Source: Sipunculus nudus (taxonomy: Eukaryota; Annelida; Sipuncula; Golfingiida; Sipunculidae). Taken from it: DNA of 64,000 nucleotides. Location: NCBI GenBank assembly GCA_026874595.1, contig CM049314.1, forward strand, positions 31,633,729 to 31,697,728, written 5' to 3'. Of the stretch, positions 1 through 11,052 are shown in pieces. Every line of letters begins with the position of its first letter. Position 1 is the stretch's first letter. Under the pieces are notes generated by a model that searched no databases, was not told the origin of the DNA, and was given only the letters and a program-made list of their open reading frames with translations. A program made the translations under genes and the position numbers.

Positions 1-99
1 CAGAGTATTTAAAAAAATAAGACAATAAGCTTTATATAATCCGGATTTCAGATCTTAATGTAATTTCACATGAAAGGAAAAGGAATTATAAACTAACAA

Positions 100-330
100 T
101 ACATATGATCTTCTCATATTTCTTTTTAATTAAAATATTTATAGAGGAATCGGGAGTGGACTCAAGTTCCTAACAGGTGGACTTGGACTAGAACAACTAG
201 GACCCGGTCTTGGACCCGGAATTCAGAAGCCTTGACTTTGACATACACTATCGGACTTGACTACATCAACAGACTTATCCCTATCCAGAACCGGAAAAAG
301 GTTATGCGAAGCCATGGACTTTATGCTCGT
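100..330. repeat. Degenerate GGACTTGGACT-type simple repeat
   Basis: Clustered imperfect copies of GGACTTGGACTAG, GGACCCGG and CGGACTTGACT. The composition matches the 33-bp minisatellite at 33.4-35.5 kb and further degenerate patches near 29.6, 53.9 and 54.2 kb, so this is probably a relic of one dispersed family. No coding sense is seen. Confidence 0.5.
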
Positions 331-1405
331 AACTATAAGGTTTTAAAAATAAGGTATCATGTTTAGATATATAACTTTTCATAGTAAACTCAAAAATGTA
401 ACAAAAGTCTATTTATAATTTTAATTACTAATGTATTTTTTGTATTATTCTCTGACAAGCAAGGGGGATGATTACATTGACCACCGCCATCCTACCCCTT
501 GTTAAAGTGGGTGGTGAGTGTCCGGGGTGCGGGGGGGGGGATGGGGTATAAACCTGCCACTCCCTGTATAGACAGACTATCCACAGAGCGGTAATGATCA
601 CGCTGAAAAAGAAAGCTTACGTGTTGACTGGGTGCACGGGCACTGTTACATAAATGACATCCTTAAGTTACCTGGGGTATTCCGTTGGCGGAGTCATTCT
701 TAATTAAAGTATAGCTTTGTGAAATTATCACCGCGTAATATTATTATTAAAGCTGTTCATTACCAGGGAATGTAAAACTATGACATATAAGGGACAAGAT
801 GATATGGAGACTGTGTAATTGACACAGCCCCCGCTGTGGACATTATAACTAATCAGAGATTGGATTTCGAGGAAATTAAGAACTAATCAGTACAGTAAGC
901 TCCAATGACGTCATGCCAAATTGCATGTTTATTTATGGTACGCCTACGTAATTATACTGTTGTTTAACGAAAGCTAACTAGGTAAGTTTCTTGTTCACAA
1001 TGGAGGAAACCAAAAGCTTGAAAAAATTACATAAAATGTAGAAAAGTATATTTTAAAGAGAATAAGTTATATCTGTATTTGTATCATTTGTCTCCCATCT
1101 GTGAGAGTGTTAATGCGTTCATTGAATATGAAATATTATCGCACAAGAAATGAGCCAAAATATCCACCGGAAGGATTGCCCTATTTCTATTTCTGAACCG
1201 CCTCGGTAGATAAATGTGTATTAGTGGCCAAGGAACTAAAGCGTACAGAATGGCTTATAATAAAAAAAATAACAATCAGTTTAATACACCAATACCTGGA
1301 CAGGGGAACAGCAGACACATGTACATACACCAGCTAAATTAAATTTAAAGTTGGGATTTGCAGTATTACAGATTCTTTTAATTTAAAAAAAAATATATAT
1401 ATATA

Positions 1406-2680
1406 CAGTGAAACCTGTCTAAAGCGGACAGTCAAGGGACTCAATCATTTTGTCCTCAACGGTGAGGTGTCCTTATTAGGCAGGTTGACCTTGGTTGATA
1501 ACTGAGGGATTATAAATAAAGACAACGAACAGCTGCAAGTACGTGTTTATTGTATTATATCAGGTTTCATGTACACGTACAACATATTCATGCACACATC
1601 ATGCATTCAATAGTCATATACAAACTGTGATTATTTTTACTTATCTCAAGTAGTAAACAATATGAGGAGAAAGGTCTATGAAATCATCCGTAAAAACAAT
1701 GTTCATAAATTCTTCTGCAAGTGCGCGTGCGCTCTTTTTTCGCGGATTCACTCAGTCCAATAAGCTCGAATAGCGTAAGCGGTATTGTCTAAACTATCCT
1801 GTTCAGCTGCCCATATGCGATAATCTCAAAGATAATGACGACGTTGATAATGCGAAGACTGTAGTGGCTACGAACCTTGGAACATTGGTTTTTTATAGGT
1901 GAATGTAGCTTTAGCCTTAAATAAACTTTAAATAACATCTTTGATGATGGTTGTTTGGTTTGATTTGCTTTGATGTTGAGGGCACCCGAGATTAAACGAA
2001 CCCCGGGGAGCTTGTGCACGAAGGCACGATACACGTAACTATGGAGCGAGCACATGGTTGGCACTGAGCAGATCAGTTTTAGATATATTGAGCAAAACTA
2101 ATTAATTTATATCAAACAGCCTGCTACAACAAAGTGGATAGTTTACAGTAAGATATTGCTTGGTGAAATCAGGGATGCATGGGTAATCGGCAGCCGTTTA
2201 ATCATTTTAATGACCCCGCGGTCGAGCGAATAATATGCAGCTTCGCAACGTGTGAATGATCAACCGTGAAATAAAGTGACAGGATGTTTACCCGCTTCAC
2301 CCTTGCTGTGTTTATCCTATGAGCACATCAAACCGTGACATGAACACCTACACGCATTAAGGTAACAACTGGGGATTACTCAATCCTTTGTGTTCCAGTC
2401 CCGGGATCAACAGCAACGGTGTCCTTTGATGTTGTCCGGGGCGAGTGATCAGTGTCCGCCGGATATAGCGTATCGTGTCCGTATTTGTCAGGTTCATTTA
2501 CTCTTAGAATGTTAGTTAGAGTTGAAATCCGCTGTCCGTTGTCCGCAGTAGTGAGGTGTCCGCCTTTTAGAGGTTCCGCTTATACATAACATACAGGGAA
2601 TTTTGAAGGGACTAAACTATATTGTCCGTTATAGCCAGTTGTCCGCCTAAGTGAGGTGTCCGTTAGACTAGTTTTCACTG
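1406..2680. mobile_element. Non-autonomous TA-flanked DNA transposon (Tc1-mariner/pogo-like ends)
   Basis: The left end reads CAGTGAAACCTGTCTAA and the right end, on the opposite strand, CAGTGAAAACTAGTCTAA. Both are flanked by TA within a TATATA run, the signature of TA-target transposons. Near both ends are repeated GTCCGC / GTGAGGTGTCCG motifs, with at least three close together between 2440 and 2670. No transposase is visible; the longest frame inside (91 codons, minus, 1789-2064) has no motif I recognise. The paralogous AT run at 5764-5818 lacks the element. The family name is inferred from end sequence only. Confidence 0.75.
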
Positions 2681-2687
2681 TATATAT

Positions 2688-2735
<48 letters not shown>
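2681..2735. repeat. (TA)n microsatellite
   Basis: An almost uninterrupted TA run adjoining the transposon's right end. It continues the TA run left of the element (about 1393-1405), so the element inserted into a pre-existing microsatellite. Confidence 0.95.
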
Positions 2736-3139
2736 GTTTATTCATATGTCAAAACATTTTTTACATTTCATTAGAAAGGGGTATAATCCACAATTAAGAA
2801 TAATGAAAAAGGGAAATTAATAATAATAAAATAACACAACAAACATTCCATTTAAAATGAAATTGCCATACTGAATTAGGGGGTTAAGTTTCCTTTTCAA
2901 AACTTTTGTTCTGGAAGCCTTTACATGTTTCTGACATACCGTGCGTTCTTAATGGTCGTGAAAGCCAAACGTCTAACATAGTCTTTATCAAGCGGTGCCA
3001 GCTGATGCCAACTGCCAACGGTGTCAAGCGTCATCTATGCAGAACAACAAATCAGCATTCTAAAGAATGCAAGACTCCTCCTTGAGGGGGGGCCCCTATC
3101 GTAGGATGATCCCCGTCAATCATTCACTTATTCTGCCGA

Positions 3140-3290
3140 TATATGTGCATTGTCAAAAATAACGAAAATATTTGCATTCTCATAGCGCCTTACAGTGCAG
3201 TCCAATTTGTAGGATGGGACTCTGGCACAAGTACTCTGGTTATACACTGCCTAATGTCAACGGGCCGAAATGGCGCTAGTACAAAGGGGA
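3140..3290 (-). pseudogene. Decayed peptide-coding relic, family unknown (copy 1, exon-like piece)
   Basis: On the minus strand this reads a peptide containing ENANIFVIFDNA, after a frame break relative to the preceding residues. The same block at 10.1 kb reads DANIFVIFDKAS and the one at 8.15 kb DARIFIMVDNGS. Similarity kept in one frame across three diverged copies suggests descent from coding sequence, but I do not recognise the family. It could also be chance similarity carried by a non-coding repeat. No start, splice site or full domain can be shown. Confidence 0.3.
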
Positions 3291-3859
3291 CCCTGTTCTA
3301 TATTTATACGTAAACTTTGAGGAAGTTACATTGTTCTTGAACCATCGCAAATATTCAATCTGTCTATCAGAAAGTACGGAACTCGGCCTATGGGAAATCC
3401 GTCCGGGATGCACCTATATCCATAACTTCATCCTGAGATGCATACTAAAAAATTTATGACAGTTCTTAACATTAGTGTTTTAGACTTACGCGAACAATCG
3501 TTCGTGCACCCTGCAAGGATGTTAGTATTTCTGATTGCCAATATAATGTGTAAAATAAAACGATAGGTGCAACTGCTTCCAAATTTTTTGTCGGTTCTTA
3601 TCAAATACAGTGGGAAGGTCAAAAAACTGTTCATTGATTTTATAGTTTGCCATTAGCCGGAAGTACCTGTGGTAAACAGAGAGAGTACTTTTGATGGATC
3701 TGTCAGCAGGAGCAATATTGTTTTGTTAGCCGCACCGACTGGGCCTATCTAAACTTCGCAAAGAGTGAACATTTCAAGTCCTTACTTTCCATCAGTGTAG
3801 ATCGATGACCTTCTGGTGGACTACTGTTATATATCTTTCACACACTATAAAGACAATTC

Positions 3860-4054
3860 TTATTTCCATACAATACTGTATAGGCCTAGCATCGGGACAC
3901 CTGAATTATTTGTTTTACGTGCGGTCGTTAATGGGGCTGCGGTAGTTATATATGTTCCTGTTGATAACGGGCCATAGTCTAGTGATTTATCATCAATAAT
4001 ATACTTATATTTATGATTAATAAAGCAAAAATTCAAAGGCGACATATGGGTCAA
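3860..4054 (-). pseudogene. Decayed peptide-coding relic, family unknown (copy 1, second piece)
   Basis: The minus-strand frame of 64 codons contains CFINHKYKYIIDDKSLD followed by PLSTGTY and TTARKTNNSG. The paralogous minus-strand sequence near 10.25-10.41 kb reads CFINNK, a stop, RYIMDDHSLD, PLSTGTY and TARQTN. The frame is therefore recognisable in both copies, although one copy has stops. This may be part of an exon or of a mobile element. Function is unknown. Confidence 0.3.
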
Positions 4055-4260
4055 TTGATACTAACAAATTTCCAAGTAAGCAGACACCTGGGACTTATAT
4101 CGGACATGTCGGTTTCACACAGGCTGGTGTTGGCCAATTTCATGTAGTATGGAGTCTTGAGAATATGACGTCACAGGAAGTTTAGATAGCTAATAAATAA
4201 CCTGAGCAAAATAACTTTGAAAAAAAGCTACTTTCTGGCGTAAGAAGGTATATTGATTGC

Positions 4261-4890
4261 ATCTGATCATTCAGCGATGAAAGATATCTGACGTTTTGAC
4301 TGGTTTTCACCAGAGCACCAAACACTTCTATGAATTAGAAAGCACTCGCAGAGCGCAAACCTCATCCATATACGCCCAGTAAAATGTAGTAAGTCCATAG
4401 TCAAAGTATATTTCACTGAGGTTCCATGAAAATTCCACTCGACTATGAAAATAAACATAATATGAAAAAAAAGTAAAAAAGTTATTGGGGAAAATCTTAT
4501 TTTTTGACACTTGAAATAAAATGAAATTAATTATTAAGAACTGTTAATATAAAAAGGGGAATTTGATATTATGACCGGAGCACCGGAAATGTTGCATAAT
4601 ATGCCCGTCGCATATCTTGTTACCTCTGTCTTCATTAAATACGCGTGAATTTTGCTGAATATGTACTTCAGGTGAGAAACTGTATTGGTTAATATTCATT
4701 AAGTATTCATAATTAGTTTTACCAAATTTCTGGTAAGTCATCATGGCGTCACGAAAGTCTGGTAACCTCTGAGATCATTAAATGTTCATAAAATCCATTA
4801 TATCATAGGTAAGGTGCCGCGGTGACAGCAAAGTCTGGTGACCTCTGACCTCGTTAACTTTAACCCATATTTTATTTTCAAATTCTAGAA
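4261..4890. other. AT-rich intergenic sequence
   Basis: The first 150 bases still resemble 10560-10720 (TTTTCACCAGAGCACCAAAC against TTTACACCAAAGCACTAAAC). Beyond that I see only short frames and no promoter, RNA or repeat structure that I can support. Confidence 0.5.
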
Positions 4891-5760
4891 AAAATATTCT
4901 CTAAAGAGCAAGGGGACGATAACATTACCATCCTCACTTGACGTATAAAAAAAGGGCAAGGGATATATTCCCGCATCGGCCTGTATTGTCTAAAGACCTT
5001 GTTATTAACAGAGCGGTAACATTCACGCTGACGGGAAAAGGATGCTAGCTAAGAAGGACATATGAACTCAGTGCATGGGCCTTGTTACATAAATGACACC
5101 CTTCAGTTACATGTGGTATTCCGCGTGTTGTGTCAATTCTTAATAAACGTATAGCTTTGTGAAATATGCGTTATTATAATCACAGGGAATGTAAAATTAT
5201 AACAGATATAAGGGGAAAGGTGATACGGAGACTGTGTAATTGATACAGCTCCCGCTGTTGACATTAGACCCCTTCCTCTAATTAATCAGAGATTGGATTT
5301 CGAGGACTCATTAGAGCAGTGAGCTTTAAAAAGCTAATTATACTGTTGTTTAAAGGATGCTAACTAGGAAAGTTTCTTGTTTACAATGGAGGAAGGCAAC
5401 AGCTTGCAAAACGTACATATCGTGCAGACAAGTGTATTTTTTAAGAGAACTTGTTATATGTGTAAACAAATCTGAAATATTATCTTACAGTAAATGAGAA
5501 CAATTGTGAGAACATTATAGAAGTGAACACCGACAGGGCTGTTGTATTTCTATATCTGAACCGCCTCGGTGTATAATTGCCTATTATTGACCAAGAAACT
5601 AAATCGCCGAAATAGACACAAAGACTGGCTTATAATAATAATATAAAAAAAATAATCGGTTAAATAAACCAATACCTGGACAGGTGCAATGTATACACAC
5701 ACCAACTTAAGAAAGTTTAAAGTTGGATTTGCTGTATTTAATTTTTTTTTCCATTTGTAA

Positions 5761-5763
<3 letters not shown>

Positions 5764-5818
<55 letters not shown>
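5764..5818. repeat. (TA)n microsatellite
   Basis: TA run at the position equivalent to the transposon insertion site in copy 1. It serves as an apparent empty site. Confidence 0.95.
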
Positions 5819-5819
<1 letters not shown>

Positions 5820-6081
5820 ATATCATAAGATATTTACATAAGGTTAGACACGGCTATACTCCACACATAGGCGAATAAGAATAATAAAAATTTAAATAAT
5901 CATAGTAAAATAACACAAAAAAAGCATTCCTTTGAAAATGAAATTGCCATACTGAATTCGGGGGTTACGTTTCCTTTTTCTATTAAATTTCCCTTCTACA
6001 AGCTTATACATGTATATGATATACCGTCTGTTCAAAATGGTCATGAAAACTAAAAGGCTAACATAGAACCAAGACGTCTTA

Positions 6082-6255
6082 CAGGGGCGGATCCAGGATT
6101 CAGGAAAACTAATGACAAAACCTCATAAAGGGTCCCCAGGTATCGAAAAAAAATATCTAAAACCCTTAAAAAAGTCGCGGCAGGTGAAAAGGGGAGGGGG
6201 GGGGGGGGGGTCCGGACCCCCTGGACCGTTCCCCCCCCCCCTTGATCCGCTTCTG
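6082..6255. mobile_element. MITE, CAGGGGCGGATCC family, copy 1
   Basis: The left end is CAGGGGCGGATCCAGGATT and the right end, read on the other strand, CAGAAGCGGATCAAG. The flanks TCTTA (6077-6081) and TCTTA (6256-6260) form a 5-bp target-site duplication. The interior holds a 15-bp G run and an 11-bp C run that could fold together. It is 174 bp and has no coding capacity. CAG-start ends with a short target duplication suggest a hAT-type origin, which is inference. Relatives lie at 42.1, 48.3 and 53.6 kb. Confidence 0.85.
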
Positions 6256-6469
6256 TCTTACGTTAATCATAGTACCCTAAAGTACCCTTTCTGTCTCTTT
6301 GTTCTATATTATGTTTTTATTCTATATCAAGCTTTGCCGACTGGTGTGCTCTTATTTATCAAATGTCATCTCTGCAGAACTAGATATCAGCAATCTAAGG
6401 AATGCAAGACTCCTCCTTCAGGGAGGTCCTTATCGTAGGATGATCCCCGACAATTATTCACTTATTCGG

Positions 6470-7280
6470 GTGATATTCTTTGGTTTATTCGTGTACCAGT
6501 GACTGTACATTTGTGAATATTCGTTGACGAAGTTACTGAATCATCAGCATGTGCCCGATCTACACCAAAATATAATCTGTCCTTCTCTGGTCTATTCCTG
6601 AAATGCCAAGAAAATTTAGTACACACACACCCACCCACGAACGAGGATGATCAAATATCCTCTTGATCTGCATTAAATATGAAAGCCCGGAGGAAAATAT
6701 TTCATGGTTTACCCATCCATTTGACGGACATCACAACGTAACCCAATACCAGTGTGAAGCTAGCCCAGACCTTCGCCAGTCGATAAACAAATAGACCTAT
6801 AAAATCGTGTAAATTAAAAATATTATGCTTATCCAGAATACCTCCAGTGTTTAAATGGTTTTATTCGAAACAGCGCATACCTTTTTTTGATGCTGATACA
6901 CAAACAAGCCAGGAAAAAAAATAAGTCACCACCTGACGGTAGTATAGCAATTTATTATTGATAAGGTCAAGACACTGAATATAAACATGACCCGAGGCAG
7001 CATCTGGCTGAGTGTAAAACTAATTTACAATCCGAGGTTAGTACCGAATAAAAAAAAAGGTCTAGAGTGGTATCTGAACCAACCCATTTTCAGCCGTCTA
7101 AACCTTTTTTTAATGGTTTCAAGCCATTGTTTGTAGATCTGTACTGTTCCAATTTCCGGAGCTTTTGACGTTTTCCATCTTACTTCCAGGCTTGGAGACC
7201 TATTCAGATGCTGCCTTCACCCTAAAGCGATAAAACGGAAAAATCCTTTGGTATGAGTTGTTAGAAACTATACTAACAAG
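6470..7280. other. Unassigned sequence
   Basis: AT-rich, with no repeat partner noticed elsewhere in the window. No reading frame of interest and no RNA signature. Confidence 0.4.
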
Positions 7281-8121
7281 TGACCCATGGGTCATGACGC
7301 TCAGCTGACTGGGAAGAGATTCGCCAAAGGAAATTTTGTCATCTGAATGGTAGTATATACCCATTCAACTGAAGCATGAAACAGATTAACCAATAGGCCA
7401 TGATTGTGACTGTATTTATATATCTAAAAAATAGAGAAAAAATGCATAAACTTAAAAAAAAATACAGGTGGTTCCACCAGTCTGCAGAAACTGATGAAGC
7501 ACTCCATAATCAGTTTGTTTTTATCAAATTTTCCATTATTCTGGGGGGTAATTGGGAGCCCCACAGCTCAAAGGATATGGGCAACAGAGACCATATTTCA
7601 GGTTTCAATGGAGACTGTTCATAGGTCTCTCACTGTGTGAGGAATGAAGATTCTAGGTCCAGTCTTTACAATTTGTGACCTGTTGACAAATGTTTACATT
7701 TTAAAAGGTCTCGAAAATAAAGAAAACAATTCGTAAGAAATAAAAAAATACAGGTGGCGCCACCAGTCTGCAGGAACTGATGAAACTTCTCATGATCAAT
7801 ATGTATGCAAAAAATCATGACCATCAATGATGTAGTTAATGAGATATTGAAGTTTTTGTATGAAATTTTTGAATATTCTGGGGGGTACTTTGGGGCCCAA
7901 TTGCTCGAAGAATATGGGTAACGGAGACATAATTTCTGGTTTCCAAGGAGATTGTTCATTGACCTCTCAGAATTTAAAGTTACAAGATTCTAGGTCCAGC
8001 GGTTACGATTTGTGCCAGGTTAACGGACAGACGGACGGACGGACGGACGGACAGACGGGTAGACGGACGACGGACAAAGAGTGAGCGCTATAGCTCAGAT
8101 GACTTACAGTCAGCTGAGCTA
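7281..8121. mobile_element. Dispersed composite repeat with CTCAGCTGACT ends
   Basis: Opens with the palindrome TGACCCATGGGTCA (7281-7294) and CGCTCAGCTGACT. It closes with AGTCAGCTGAGCTA, so the termini are short inverted repeats. Inside, two diverged direct units of about 285 bp each start at ACAGGTGG..CCACCAGTCTGCAG (about 7464 and 7749) and contain ATTCTGGGGGGTA and GATTCTAGGTCCAG. A GGAC-rich run sits near the right end. The same beginning and end bound 56508-58937. The short frames inside are not genes. Confidence 0.6.
8026..8080. repeat. GGAC/GGACA-rich tandem tract
   Basis: About eight ACGG/ACAG tetranucleotide steps just inside the right terminus of the composite repeat. The related element at 58.85 kb has the same kind of tract at the same relative place. 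Confidence 0.85.
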
Positions 8122-8125
8122 AAAA

Positions 8126-8398
8126 CTAAGGGATTATCTGGTGTATGGCATATGACAGCGTGCGCGTAGCATATGATCCGTTGTCAACCATGATGAAAAT
8201 ACGTGCATCCTTATAGAGCGTTAAAGTGCGTTCCTCGTTGAAGGATGTGACAGAGCTCTGACAGAGAGCAAAAATGGTGCAACATTCAATCCCCGGGGCA
8301 GTGGACATGTACCTCTGTTGCAGTGATATTGTGATTGCATCACCAGAAATAGACAGACCAGATGTATTAGCTGTTCTGTATTTGAATCTTTGATGCAT
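8126..8398 (-). pseudogene. Decayed peptide-coding relic, family unknown (copy 2)
   Basis: A 90-codon minus-strand frame whose C-terminal part includes DARIFIMVDNGSYATRTLS. It resembles DANIFVIFDKASLLTRIVS in the block at 10.1 kb. A cysteine-bearing minus-strand frame (8569-8778) lies just upstream and might be an adjoining exon, but no splice junction can be demonstrated. Not recognised as any known family. It may be non-coding. Confidence 0.25.
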
Positions 8399-8399
8399 T

Positions 8400-9007
8400 T
8401 CCGACCAAAACTCAATTAATACGAAAAAAAGTTACCTGCTGGTTATACTATTTTGTTACATGTATAACAGTATTTGTACCGTAAGTTACATCTGTAATCG
8501 TATTTGATTATTTACCCACCTGGATCAGTCAGTATTTATATTATACTGGAGACGACACTCAACCGTTGTCATGAGATATCTTTGTGCACACAACCTGGAC
8601 ATGGCTGGTTCAGGTCATCACGTTTCAGGAACGACGCGAAGTGTCCTAAGGTAGCTATTAATACACGGCAATAATATTGGGCTTTTGAGCCTAACTCGAG
8701 GCTTGGTACGGGAAATGTTCTGCGACATTCATCCATCCTGTTGCATTGATACATTTGCAAAAACAGGATATTCTTCACATTAGGCTACGGGTGATGAATT
8801 AACACAAAAGAATACATATGAACTCACAAACCAAACTCAAATGCTGTCTCAATGATAACGGGTCATTTCCTACAACTAGTACAAGTAAGTTATCGTCAAG
8901 TAACTCGTGCGAACCATGATTTTATTCATGCGGTCAGAAATGCAACAAACATACAGAGGAATTAAGCAATATACTGAATTAAAACGGAATTTTCATCGCA
9001 AATAGTA
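8400..9007. other. AT-rich sequence with one cysteine-containing minus frame
   Basis: The only item of note is the minus-strand frame 8569-8778 (69 codons) with residues such as YYCRVL and QPCPGC. No similarity is recognised and there is no supporting context beyond proximity to 8126-8398. Confidence 0.3.
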
Positions 9008-9025
9008 GTTGTTGTTAGAAAGTTT

Positions 9026-9450
9026 TTTTTATTTTATTTTTTGTGTGGAGGTAACCGCCTCCATTTTTTAATGCTGACCTAACTAATTCTTAACTTAGTA
9101 TGTACATCTGCAGAGTTTCCATTTCGGTTTGGGACTACTTGACAGGGCGGTAGCACTCGCTTCCTATCATTTTTATATCCTGGTGTCACCCAGGCCCGGT
9201 GTCTACCGCACCTAAGGGTCCTGGGTGTGTAATCATCCCCACTGCTGGGTCAATAAACCGAGGAACCCCCCAAAGACGCATTCGTATGTGAGTGTTACAC
9301 GGCTGCAGGGCACAGTCTTCCCATTAAGCCTGCAGCGCGCTCACCCTGGGTTGGGGCCGACCGTGAAAAACCTCACCGCCTCGGCTGAGATTCGAACCCA
9401 CGATCTCCCGGCTTTGAGTCCTGCGCTCTCCCCTGAGCCACAGAAGCCGG
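9026..9450 (-). mobile_element. tRNA-derived SINE, copy 1, with 18-bp target duplication
   Basis: On the minus strand the head has tRNA promoter boxes: an A-box-like TGGCTCAGGGGAGAGC (9425-9440) and a B-box-like GGGTTCGAATCTC (about 9388-9400). The tail is a T/A-rich run at the plus-strand left end. The body contains the hairpin GGAGGTAACCGCCTCC. The 18-bp GTTGTTGTTAGAAAGTTT flanks both sides (9008-9025 and 9450-9467), a perfect target-site duplication indicating LINE-mediated insertion. A second copy sits at 14.5-14.9 kb. Confidence 0.88.
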
Positions 9451-9649
9451 TTGTTGTTAGAAAGTTTGCTTAATTAAAAAAAACTAATGATTGATCTGGT
9501 TAATGTCAAGAGATTCGAACTGACGTTACAAACGTATTGATTATTGCTGGAATTTAGACACAGTCGGGTGCTAAGAAAAAACGTAAATTAGTTATAGGCC
9601 TATAGGTTGCCGTCGAGCAACCGTCGAAGCATTGCGAAAGAGCGAGACC

Positions 9650-10800
9650 TCTTTTGATGTTTATTACGTTTTATTATCCGCACCGACTGGGCCAGTCATG
9701 GTCAAAGGGAAAACATTCCAAGTCACCAGATGCCAAAACTTTCCATCGTTGGCGATCGATAATCTTCTAGTAGAATATTGACACACTATTTTCTCATTTT
9801 CATAACATACTCTACAGGCCCAGCCTCGGGCTAGCCGAGACAAACACGACTCAGTTAGGACCTCATACTAAGTGGTGACACAAGCCAAATTTAGAACCGC
9901 CCTGCAAGTCCACGCAACGCCTTATAACCGTATCTCCGCATACGGTCAGCAGGCAGATGCAGGTAGAAATCTCCCGTACATGCAGAACAATATACGAATA
10001 TATTGGGTTACAACGGGATATTTCACACACATGGTAGGTGTCGTTGGAGAGATAAGAAACTTATTAAAAGGTCTAATGGGTTTATTTGAAGTGACACGAT
10101 TCTTGTAAGCAATGAGGCCTTGTCAAAAATGACGAAAATATTTGCATCCTCAAGGGGCCTTATAATGCGATCCTCAGAGTTAGATGTCCAGGCACTCTGG
10201 CAAGCCAGTGATCTGGCCATAATGTCAGAGGGCCGGTCTGGCGTTAAGCCTCGGGCACACCTAAACATTTGTTTGACGTGCGGTCGCGATGGATGCATAT
10301 GTTCCTGTCGATAACGGGTCATGGTCTAGTGAGTGATCATCCATAATATACCTTTATTTATTATTTATAAAGCAAGAAGTCATTGGCGACATATGAACAT
10401 TCGATTAATACTAGCAAATTTCCAAGATAGCAGACGCCAGAGTCTAACAGCGGACATGTAGGTTTCACACAGGCTGGTGTAGGTTTAACCTTGAGAGGTA
10501 TCAGGCCGGAGAACAGAAGACGGTAAAAGAAAGTTAATTAATAAACGGACCAAAATAATTTTGAAAGAAAGTACTTTCTGGGGGTATCTGTTCAGTCATC
10601 CATGATCGATATCGGAGGTCTTGTACTGGTTTACACCAAAGCACTAAACATTTCCAAAAAAACTAGAAAGCACTAACAGAGCGCAAACCACGCACCAATG
10701 TATCATCATCCAAGTTAAAATATAATTCATTAATGGTTAATAAATTAACTGAGTGAATTTCCTTGAAATCTATAAGTGACGTGGACAAAAAAAGCATAGC
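9650..10800. repeat. Second duplicated block, copy 2
   Basis: Aligns in order with 3130-4350 through CGCACCGACTGGGCC, AATGACGAAAATATTTGCAT, TTGACGTGCGGTCG, CCTGTCGATAACGGGTCATG and GTTTCACACAGGCTGGTGT. The two are diverged, and each has private segments. Confidence 0.65.
10023..10410 (-). pseudogene. Decayed peptide-coding relic, family unknown (copy 3)
   Basis: A minus-strand frame of 99 codons (10023-10322) contains RPLEDANIFVIFDKASLLT. A second frame just upstream contains SLDHDPLSTGTY and is broken by stops. Both pieces have partners in the 3.1-4.1 kb block and one has a partner at 8.2 kb. The frame breaks argue that this copy is not functional. The ancestral product is unknown. Confidence 0.3.
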
Positions 10801-11052
10801 TTATAACAAAATAATAGGGTCATATGATTGTCGATACATCCACAAAATCAAAACTATTAAGAATTTAAGGGATTTTATGTGATGAAAACTGTGATCAAAG
10901 ACGTCCAATGGCTATCGTTTTGTACAGGATTCCAAGGAATTCCGCTGGTTGATGCTGCTTTAACGAGTGGCCGAGTTGTTACGCTTGGGCAACTGGAGGC
11001 CCGACAAGAAGTCAAAAACTATACGTTCAATTTATGAATAAGCACAATACCT

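Larger units (their letters stand above)
431..3140. repeat. Diverged segmental duplication, copy 1
   Basis: Bases 431-1405 and 2681-3140 align, with many substitutions and small indels, to 4891-6470 in the same order and orientation. Shared landmarks are CTGTTACATAAATGACA, GTATAGCTTTGTGAAAT, GAACCGCCTCGGT, an AT microsatellite, GAAATTGCCATACTGAATT and TCGTAGGATGATCCCCG. Copy 1 differs by a 1.28-kb transposon inserted inside its AT run. I see no conserved long reading frame in it. Divergence suggests an old event. Confidence 0.75.
3130..4260. repeat. Second duplicated block, copy 1
   Basis: Stretches here align in order with 9650-10600. Examples are GTCAAAAATAACGAAAATAT, CGCACCGACTGGGCC, TTACGTGCGGTCG, GGCGACATATG, TTTCACACAGGCTGGTGT and AGAGCGCAAACC (the last just beyond, near 4350). 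Part also resembles 8150-8260. The relation is diverged, with segments missing from one copy or the other. Decayed minus-strand peptide similarity is described separately. Confidence 0.65.
4891..6470. repeat. Diverged segmental duplication, copy 2
   Basis: Tandem partner of 431-3140 in direct orientation, starting near AAATATTCTCTAAAGAGCAAG. It lacks the transposon found at 1406-2680 but has a MITE (6082-6255) that is absent from copy 1. The short reading frames starting at 6112 and 6299 run through the MITE and its flank and are not credible genes. Confidence 0.75.

Noticed and set aside
6112-6438. 108-codon glycine/proline-rich frame
   Set aside because: Runs through the G and C tracts of a MITE. 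Low complexity, no homolog expected.
9388-9440. tRNA gene
   Set aside because: Has A and B boxes but no complete cloverleaf, carries a long tail and an 18-bp target duplication, and has a second dispersed copy. It is a SINE.
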